Below are positions 5,664-11,217 of a stretch of DNA of 11,217 nt, one piece after another. How positions within the stretch are numbered: the stretch's first letter is position 1; the number at the start of each line of letters is the position of its first letter. This DNA comes from Thermoflexales bacterium. Lineage in GTDB: Bacteria > Chloroflexota > Anaerolineae > B4-G1 > SLSP01. The DNA lies in NCBI GenBank assembly GCA_015486785.1, contig WFQZ01000013.1:1-11217 (forward strand). Direction: 5' to 3'. Both the position numbers and the translations under genes were made by a program. Under the pieces are notes generated by a model. The model worked only from the letters and a program-made list of their open reading frames with translations, was not told the DNA's origin and did no database searches.

Positions 5664-7424
5664 ATGACTTATCGCGCACAAGTTCTTGTCGGCAGTGCCG
5701 GGGAGAAAGCTCCCGCAGTCGAACAGGCTTTGCTGGGCAAGATCAAAGAGTTGCACCTGGATCAAGAAATCCAGGTCTTGGAAGCATCCACGCTGGGACA
5801 TCCGGAGCAGCCGGTGGAAATTGCCGTCTACCCTGATGGCGTGCATTATGTCAACGTCACGCCGGCGGATGCGGAAGTTATCGTCACCGAACACTTGTAC
5901 AAGGGGCGTCCGGTTGAGCCGCTGCGCTACCGCGAGCCGCAAGTCGAGCCGCTGCCGGCCCCGTCCACCAAGGAAGTGCGGGTCGTTTTGCGCAACGTAG
6001 GCAAAATTGACCCCGAAAACATCGATGACTACATCGCCGAGGACGGCTACCAAGCCCTGGCCAAAGTGCTCACCGAGATGAAACCTGAAGAAGTCATCGC
6101 GGAGATGAAAGCCTCCGGCTTGCGGGGCCGTGGCGGGGCGGGATTCCCCACCTGGCTCAAGTGGCAATTTGCCCGCAACAGTCCGGGGGATGAAAAGTAC
6201 GTCGTCTGTAACGGGGATGAGGGCGACCCAGGCGCGTTTATGAATCGGCGCGTGCTGGAAGGCGATCCCCATGCCGTGATTGAGGGGATGATCATCGCCG
6301 CATACGTGATCGGCGCACATCAAGGGTACTTCTACGTGCGGGCCGAGTATCCGATTGCCATCCGCACGCTGCGCGTGGCGATCAAGCAAGCCCGTGAGTA
6401 CGGCCTGTTGGGCAAAGACATCTTCGGCAGCGGATTCGACTTTGATTTGGAAGTGCGGATGGGGGCCGGGGCCTTCGTCTGCGGTGAGGAGACCGCCTTG
6501 ATGCGCTCCATTGAGGGCGAACGCGGCATGCCCACCACGCGCCCGCCTTTCCCGGCGGTATCCGGCCTGTGGGGCAAGCCGACCAACATCAACAACGTGG
6601 AAACATACGCCAACGTGCCCCAGATCATCATGCGCGGCGGACAGTGGTTCGCCTCGATGGGCACGGAGAAGAGCAAAGGCACCAAAACCTTCGCCATCGC
6701 CGGAAAGGTCAAGCGCACCGGCCTGATTGAAGTGCCGTTGGGCATCACCGTCCGCGAGGTGGTGTACGACGTGGGCGGCGGCATCCTCGACGACAAGAAA
6801 TTCAAGGCCGTGCAGACCGGCGGCCCGATGGGCGGCTGTATCCCGGAACAGTTCCTTGACCTGCCGGTGGATTACGAGACCTTGGCTTCGGTCGGCTCGA
6901 TTATGGGATCGGGCGGCTTCGTGGTGATGGATGAAGACACCTGCATGGTAGATATCGCCCGCTTCTTTATGGAGTTCGTGCAAGACGAATCGTGCGGCAA
7001 ATGCACGCCCTGCCGGGTGGGCACGCGCCGCATGCTGGAGATTTTGACCGACATCACCGAGGGGCGGGGCCAGCCGGGCGACATTGAGCGGCTGGAGAAG
7101 CTCGGCGAGTACATCAAGAAAGGCTCGCTCTGTGGCCTGGGCCAAGGTGCGCCCAATCCGGTGCTCAGCACCATCAAGTTCTTCCGCGAGGAATACGAGG
7201 CGCACATCAACGACAAAAAATGCCCCGCCAAAGTCTGCCGTGCTCTCATTGAGTACACCATCGAGGCCGAGGAATGTATCGGCTGTACCCGCTGTGCCCG
7301 TAACTGTCCGGTGGATGCGATCACCGGCAAAGCGCGTGAGCCGCACGTGATCGACCCGACCGTTTGTATTCGCTGCGGCATCTGCCAGCAAGTCTGCCCG
7401 GTCGGCGCGGTTCACGTGGAATGA
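5664..7424 (+). CDS. HydB/HndC-type NuoF-like diaphorase subunit with C-terminal 2x[4Fe-4S] domain
   Basis: A 586-residue NAD(P)H-oxidising or NAD(P)-reducing subunit. Residues 1-85 keep the outline of a thioredoxin-like domain but have no cysteine; the first Cys in the protein is C182. The FMN/NAD domain follows: RGRGGAGFP (154-162), CNGDEGDPGAFMNR (182-195) and GAGAFVCGEE (267-276). An SLBB region is centred near 356-366. The N3-type [4Fe-4S] ligands are C444, C447, C450 and C490. After C520-x4-C525, a site like the metal site of HydB proteins, come two [4Fe-4S] motifs: C538/541/544/548 and C568/571/574/578. The 'NGDEGDPGAFM' form and ferredoxin tail are those of electron-bifurcating HydB/HndC rather than of complex I. 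AGGAGGA at 5654-5660 supports the start. Its partner is probably the NuoE-like protein at 4199. It would pass electrons between NAD(P), FMN and the cluster wire of the formate dehydrogenase. Confidence 0.92.
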   Translation: MTYRAQVLVGSAGEKAPAVEQALLGKIKELHLDQEIQVLEASTLGHPEQPVEIAVYPDGVHYVNVTPADAEVIVTEHLYKGRPVEPLRYREPQVEPLPAPSTKEVRVVLRNVGKIDPENIDDYIAEDGYQALAKVLTEMKPEEVIAEMKASGLRGRGGAGFPTWLKWQFARNSPGDEKYVVCNGDEGDPGAFMNRRVLEGDPHAVIEGMIIAAYVIGAHQGYFYVRAEYPIAIRTLRVAIKQAREYGLLGKDIFGSGFDFDLEVRMGAGAFVCGEETALMRSIEGERGMPTTRPPFPAVSGLWGKPTNINNVETYANVPQIIMRGGQWFASMGTEKSKGTKTFAIAGKVKRTGLIEVPLGITVREVVYDVGGGILDDKKFKAVQTGGPMGGCIPEQFLDLPVDYETLASVGSIMGSGGFVVMDEDTCMVDIARFFMEFVQDESCGKCTPCRVGTRRMLEILTDITEGRGQPGDIERLEKLGEYIKKGSLCGLGQGAPNPVLSTIKFFREEYEAHINDKKCPAKVCRALIEYTIEAEECIGCTRCARNCPVDAITGKAREPHVIDPTVCIRCGICQQVCPVGAVHVE

Positions 7425-7433
7425 GGAGGGGCG

Positions 7434-7919
7434 ATGAACGAGGAAAGTATCAAGCAAATCGCTGAAGTTGTCGCCCGCTACGGGGCGAATCAGGAGTCTT
7501 TAGTCGAAATCCTTAGCGATCTCAATGCCCAATTGGGCTATCTGACGCAGGAAACAATTGTCGAAGTTGCCCGCCGTCTTAACTTGCCCCAAAGTCACGT
7601 CTTCAGCGTGGCTACCTTCTACAGCATGCTGAACGTCGGCCCCACGGGGAAGCACGTGATCAAGATGTGCGAGGACGCGCCTTGTCACCTGCGCGGCGGG
7701 CAGGAAGTGTGGCAGGCTTTGCAAGACGCGCTGGGGATCAAATTCGGCGAAACAACCCCCGATGGGCAATGGACCCTTCAAGCCACCAGTTGCCTGGGGT
7801 TGTGCGCCGTTGGCCCGGTCGTGGTGGTGGATGATGAGGTGATCGGCCATGTGACTGCCGAGCGCATCCCCGAAATCCTGGCCCGCTATCGGGATGAGCC
7901 ATCAGGAGGTGCGGCATGA
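7434..7919 (+). CDS. NuoE/HndA-like [2Fe-2S] subunit, second copy
   Basis: A 161-residue second NuoE-family protein. The helical N-terminal region contains 'VFSVATFYSML' (56-66), and the cluster ligands are C79 and C84 (C-x4-C in CEDAPC) and C120 and C124 (C-x3-C in CLGLC). It has none of the extra cysteine of the first copy. The two copies share the family framework but clearly differ along their length, so they are not a fresh duplication. AGGAGG at 7424-7429 begins on the last base of the previous stop codon, and the ATG overlap with the next gene (ATGA at 7916-7919) couples it to the second NuoF-like gene. This pairing indicates a self-contained second NuoE-NuoF module. Confidence 0.92.
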   Translation: MNEESIKQIAEVVARYGANQESLVEILSDLNAQLGYLTQETIVEVARRLNLPQSHVFSVATFYSMLNVGPTGKHVIKMCEDAPCHLRGGQEVWQALQDALGIKFGETTPDGQWTLQATSCLGLCAVGPVVVVDDEVIGHVTAERIPEILARYRDEPSGGAA

Positions 7920-9568
7920 TTCGAGCACGAGTGATGATCTCCGGCGACCCGGTGAGCATGTCCCTGGGGGCCGACGAGATCAAGCTGGCAATTGAGGCCG
8001 AGTTGGCCTTTTACGGGCTGGAGGACGAAGTCCAGGTGGGCTTTGTGGGGCAACTGGGACGTCTCGACGTGCTGCCGGCGGTCGTTGTCTACCCGGAAGG
8101 CACGCTCTACGGCCCGCTGCGGCTGGAGGATGTGCCTCATCTGGTGGAGGAGCATCTCTACAAGGGGCGGATTGCGGAATCGCTGTTGGCCCCGCCGAAC
8201 GTGTTGAGCGGCGTCATCGCCCGCCTTCCGGCCCGCGAAGGACTCTTGCGGGGGCAAGAACGGGTGGTGTTGCGCCGCGCGGGCATCATTGAGCCGACGG
8301 ACATTGAGGAGTACATCGCTTACGATGGCTACTTCGCCTTGGGCAAAGCCCTGAGCGAAATGTCCCCCGCCGAAGTGCTGCAAACGATCAAAGATTCTAA
8401 GCTCCAGGGACGCGGCGGGGCAGGATTCCCCACCGGTCTCAAGTGGAGCTTCGTCGCCGGGCAGCAGGCGGACAAGAAGTACATCGTCTGCAACGCGGAC
8501 GAATCGGAGCCGGGCACGTTCAAGGATCGCTTGATTCTAGAGGGCGATCCGCACGCGGTTCTCGAAGGCATGGCTCTGGCGGGCTATGCCGTGGGCGCGG
8601 ACGAAGGCTGGATTTACGTCCGTGGCGAGTACGCGCTGGCGAAGGAACGGCTGCTCACGGCCATCCAGCAGGCCGAAGCGATGGGGCTGCTGGGCGACAA
8701 CATTATGGACAGTGGCTTCTCGTTCCACATCCACTTGCACAGCGGCGCGGGAGCTTACGTGTGCGGCGAAGAGACCGCCTTGCTCGAAAGTCTGGAAGGC
8801 AAACGCGGCATCCCGCGTGTTCGCCCGCCGTATCCCACCGTGGTGGGCTTCCGTGGTCAGCCGACGGTGATCAACAACGTGGAGACGCTGGCCAATGTCG
8901 CGCCCATCATCCTGCGCAGCGCAGCGTGGTTCAAGTCGCTGGGCACGGAGCGCAGCCCCGGCACCAAAGTCTACACCATGCTGGGGGACGTGAACATCAC
9001 CGGCCTCATTGAAGTCCCGATGGGCATCACCCTGCGCGAAGTCATCGCGGCCTACGGCGGCGGGATGCGGGACGATGTCCCCTTCAAGTGCGCCCAGACC
9101 GGCGGGTCGGCAGGCAGCATCATCGCCCCCGAACTGCTCGATGTGCCGATGGACTACGCCACGATGCGCGAGCATGGCGCATCGCTGGGCAGCGGGGCCT
9201 TGCTGATCTGCAACGTCAACAAGTGCATTGTAGACATCGCCTACGTGGTGATGCGTTTCTTCGAAACTGAATCGTGTGGCAAATGTACGCCGTGTCGCAT
9301 CGGCACGCTGCGCATGAGCGAGTTGTTGAATCGGCTGCGTCATGGGCAAGCCTCCCTGGAGGATGTCTCCATGCTGGAAGAAATGGCGCAAGCGGTTGCC
9401 AAGACCTCGTTCTGTGGATTGGGGCAAGGCGCACCGGTTTCAATTCTTACCGCGCTGCGCTCCTTCCGCGAGGAATTCGAAGCGCATGCTCAAGGGTCGT
9501 GTCCTACCGGCGTATGTCCGATGAAAACCGAACCGCCGGAGGTGATCGTCCGGCGAGGCTATCTGTAA
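7916..9568 (+). CDS. Second NuoF-like diaphorase subunit, without ferredoxin tail
   Basis: A 550-residue NuoF family protein. Residues 1-85 are a cysteine-free thioredoxin-like domain ending 'EEHLYKGR', as in the first NuoF. The FMN/NAD site has QGRGGAGFP (164-172), CNADESEPGTFKDR (192-205) and GAGAYVCGEE (277-286); here the second motif has the complex-I form. The SLBB region lies near 366-376, and the N3-type [4Fe-4S] ligands are C454, C457, C460 and C500. The protein ends soon after a C529-x4-C534 motif and lacks the two [4Fe-4S] motifs of the first NuoF. AGGAGGT at 7904-7910 gives a strong ribosome site, and the start overlaps the second NuoE stop. The acidic position E198 aligns with D188 of the first copy, a place that, as I recall, influences NADH versus NADPH choice in complex I. 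It likely reduces or oxidises NAD(H) within the same formate dehydrogenase complex. Confidence 0.92.
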   Translation: MIRARVMISGDPVSMSLGADEIKLAIEAELAFYGLEDEVQVGFVGQLGRLDVLPAVVVYPEGTLYGPLRLEDVPHLVEEHLYKGRIAESLLAPPNVLSGVIARLPAREGLLRGQERVVLRRAGIIEPTDIEEYIAYDGYFALGKALSEMSPAEVLQTIKDSKLQGRGGAGFPTGLKWSFVAGQQADKKYIVCNADESEPGTFKDRLILEGDPHAVLEGMALAGYAVGADEGWIYVRGEYALAKERLLTAIQQAEAMGLLGDNIMDSGFSFHIHLHSGAGAYVCGEETALLESLEGKRGIPRVRPPYPTVVGFRGQPTVINNVETLANVAPIILRSAAWFKSLGTERSPGTKVYTMLGDVNITGLIEVPMGITLREVIAAYGGGMRDDVPFKCAQTGGSAGSIIAPELLDVPMDYATMREHGASLGSGALLICNVNKCIVDIAYVVMRFFETESCGKCTPCRIGTLRMSELLNRLRHGQASLEDVSMLEEMAQAVAKTSFCGLGQGAPVSILTALRSFREEFEAHAQGSCPTGVCPMKTEPPEVIVRRGYL

Positions 9569-9599
9569 CAGCACCAGGCTGAACTTTGAGGAGAACAAG

Positions 9600-11217
9600 A
9601 TGTCTGATTTGATTCATCTCACCATTGATGGAAAGGAAGTAAGTGTTCCTCAGGGAACAACCGTATTGGAAGCGGCGCAGCAAGCCGGAATCTACATCCC
9701 CACGCTGTGCCACCACGCCGACTTGACGCCTACCGGCGCGTGCCGGATGTGTCTGGTGGAAGTGGAAGGCGGTCGCGGGCCGACCACCTCTTGCACTTTG
9801 CCGGCGGCTGATGGCATGGTCGTGCACACATCCACCGAGGAAGTGACCGAGCTGCGCAAGTTCGTGCTCTCCATGCTGCTCACCGATCACCCTAACGAGT
9901 GTATGACCTGCGAAGTAGATGGCGATTGCGAATTGCAGAAGCTGGTCTACGAGTATCAAGTGCCATGGCCGGAGCACAGCGGCAAACGTCATGCTTACCC
10001 GGTGGATTCAGACCCCAGCCCGGTGATCATGGTGGATATGAACAAGTGTATCCTCTGTGGTCGCTGTGTGCGGGTCTGCGCCGAGGTCCAAAACCGCGAC
10101 GTGTGGAATTTCTCGCAGCGCGGTTTTGATACGCTGATCGTGCCGGGCGCGGGGCAGACGCTCCAGGAGGCCGATTGTGAATCTTGCGGCAACTGTGTGG
10201 CTTATTGCCCGGTGGGCGCACTGTTCGATAAGCCCTCCCAGGGATGGGGGCGGGCCACGCAGCAGGAGAAAGTCCGCACCACCTGCACCTTCTGCGGTGT
10301 GGGATGCCAGTTCGACTTCAACGTGAACCGCCAGACGGGCAAGATCACCCGCGTCACCTCGGCCCCGGACGCGCCGGTCAACGGGATGGCGTTGTGTGTC
10401 AAGGGCCGTTACGGCTGGGACTTCATCCAGAGCGAGGAGCGGTTGACCACTCCGCTCATCCGCGACGAGAGCGTCACCGACGGCAAATACCCCGGCTTCC
10501 GTGAGGCTTCGTGGGATGAGGCGTTGGACTTGGTGGCGCAAAAGCTGGCCTATCACCGTGATACTCACGGGCCGGATAGCGTGGCCTACTTCTCCTCGGC
10601 CAAATGCACCAACGAGGAGAACTACTTGATGCAGAAGCTCGCGCGGGCTGTAGGCAAGACCAACAGCGTGGATCACTGCGCCCGTTTGTGCCATGCCTCC
10701 ACCGTCACCGGGCTGGCCTACACCCTGGGCAGCGGCGCGATGACCAACACCATTGAAGATACCACCTCGCAAGCGCAGTTGTTCTTCATCACCGGCTCCA
10801 ACACCACCGAGCAGCATCCGGTCATCGGGACGAAGATCCGCAAGGCCATCCGCGAGCGCGGCGCGAAGCTCATCGTCGCCGATCCGCGCAAGATCGACAT
10901 CGCCAACCTGGCGACCTTGCACCTTCAGCAACGCCCCGGCACCGATGTCGCCTTGTTCAACGGCATTATGCGCGAGATCATCGTCAACGGCTGGGCGGAC
11001 GAGGCCTTCATCGCCGAGCGCACCGAGAACTTCGAGGCCTTCCGTGAAGTGATGATGAAGTACACACCGGAGCTGACGGAGGAAATCACCACCGTACCCG
11101 CCGAAAAGATCAAGGAAGCCGCGCGGTTGCTGCACGAAAATCATCCGGCGGCAGTCTTCTGGGCGATGGGCATCACCCAGCACACCACCGGCACCATCAA
11201 CGTGATGAGCTTGGCGA
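9600..11217 (+). CDS. fdhA: Formate dehydrogenase alpha subunit (Cys type) with NuoG-like N-terminal Fe-S domains, 3' truncated by the window
   Basis: The first 539 residues of a Mo/W-bisMGD formate dehydrogenase; full-length relatives have about 900. The NuoG-like head has a [2Fe-2S] site (C37, C48, C51, C65), a His-Cys [4Fe-4S] site (H97, C101, C104, C110) and two [4Fe-4S] sites (C150/153/156/160 and C193/196/199/203). The catalytic part begins with the cofactor-proximal [4Fe-4S] motif C229-x2-C232-x3-C236-x29-C266, followed by K268. The active-site stretch DHCARLCHAS has Cys at 364 where E. coli FdhF has selenocysteine, followed by the conserved H365. The start follows GAGGAG at 9588-9593, 31 bases after the second NuoF gene. 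This is the soluble NAD- or ferredoxin-linked architecture, which interconverts formate and CO2. No signal peptide or twin-arginine motif is present, so it is cytoplasmic. No H-cluster motif is seen, which excludes hydrogenase in the visible part. Other bisMGD oxidoreductases cannot be ruled out entirely, but CARLCH strongly favours formate dehydrogenase. Confidence 0.93.
   Translation, partial: MSDLIHLTIDGKEVSVPQGTTVLEAAQQAGIYIPTLCHHADLTPTGACRMCLVEVEGGRGPTTSCTLPAADGMVVHTSTEEVTELRKFVLSMLLTDHPNECMTCEVDGDCELQKLVYEYQVPWPEHSGKRHAYPVDSDPSPVIMVDMNKCILCGRCVRVCAEVQNRDVWNFSQRGFDTLIVPGAGQTLQEADCESCGNCVAYCPVGALFDKPSQGWGRATQQEKVRTTCTFCGVGCQFDFNVNRQTGKITRVTSAPDAPVNGMALCVKGRYGWDFIQSEERLTTPLIRDESVTDGKYPGFREASWDEALDLVAQKLAYHRDTHGPDSVAYFSSAKCTNEENYLMQKLARAVGKTNSVDHCARLCHASTVTGLAYTLGSGAMTNTIEDTTSQAQLFFITGSNTTEQHPVIGTKIRKAIRERGAKLIVADPRKIDIANLATLHLQQRPGTDVALFNGIMREIIVNGWADEAFIAERTENFEAFREVMMKYTPELTEEITTVPAEKIKEAARLLHENHPAAVFWAMGITQHTTGTINVMSLA

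Noticed and set aside
5301..7457. Long open frame of 718 codons on the minus strand opposite the first NuoF gene
   Set aside because: It is antisense to a clear NuoF protein with all its motifs, its translation is low-complexity and His/Arg/Ala-rich, and such frames are common opposite GC-rich genes.
10008..11183. Open frame of 391 codons on the minus strand opposite the formate dehydrogenase gene
   Set aside because: The plus strand encodes all the expected cluster and active-site motifs, and the antisense translation shows no recognisable domain.
4199..11217. [FeFe] hydrogenase of the HydABC type
   Set aside because: The NuoE, HATPase, HndB and NuoF genes resemble such loci, but the catalytic subunit has a CARLCH bisMGD active site and no H-cluster cysteine motifs are present in the visible part.
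1..11217. CRISPR arrays, tRNA or rRNA genes, insertion sequences
   Set aside because: No regularly spaced repeats, no recognisable cloverleaf or rRNA segments, and no transposase-like protein were found on either strand.

Overview
The window is a GC-rich bacterial segment with one gene of carbohydrate/envelope type, one redox-type regulator, one secreted RNase and a long operon for a formate-oxidising or CO2-reducing flavin/iron-sulphur complex. The style suggests an anaerobic or facultative member of the Chloroflexota (Anaerolineae-like). The clues are a GT-C/DUF2142-type membrane protein with tandem C-terminal beta domains, a Pro/Thr linker of the 'TPxPPTAT' kind behind a membrane anchor, and a Nuo-like formate dehydrogenase locus. 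This taxonomic reading is inference from protein style; no rRNA or marker gene is present.

Layout. 1-2265 (+) is a polytopic GT39/DUF2142-like protein. 2262-2891 (-) is a winged-helix regulator with a SufR-like cysteine pattern; its stop codon overlaps that of the first gene. 2892-3099 is the intergenic region between the divergent regulator and RNase T2 genes. It carries a near-consensus sigma70-type promoter for the regulator, a direct repeat bracketing its -35 box, a 25-bp hairpin, and a TATAAT box plus Shine-Dalgarno that set the start of the RNase T2 gene (3100-4047, +). A 151-bp gap (4048-4198) with no convincing terminator or promoter leads into the operon.

The operon (4199 to the window end, all +) is tightly packed, with four-base ATGA overlaps or short gaps and strong Shine-Dalgarno sites: NuoE-like subunit 1, an orphan HATPase_c protein, an HndB-like [2Fe-2S] protein, a HydB/HndC-type NuoF with C-terminal 2x[4Fe-4S], NuoE-like subunit 2, a second NuoF-like subunit, and a formate dehydrogenase alpha subunit with NuoG-like N-terminal cluster domains. 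The last gene runs off the window at 11217. The proteins can be read as one electron-transfer machine: formate/CO2 at the Mo/W-bisMGD site, an iron-sulphur wire through the NuoG-like head, and two distinct FMN/NAD(P) diaphorase modules.

The main point of interest is that this single operon encodes two different NuoE-NuoF pairs. One is HydB-like with a ferredoxin tail; the other is complex-I-like without it. Both NuoF proteins have lost every cysteine of their N-terminal thioredoxin-like domain. This fits a possible bifurcating/confurcating formate dehydrogenase with two nicotinamide or ferredoxin exit points, but that mechanism is an inference from architecture only.
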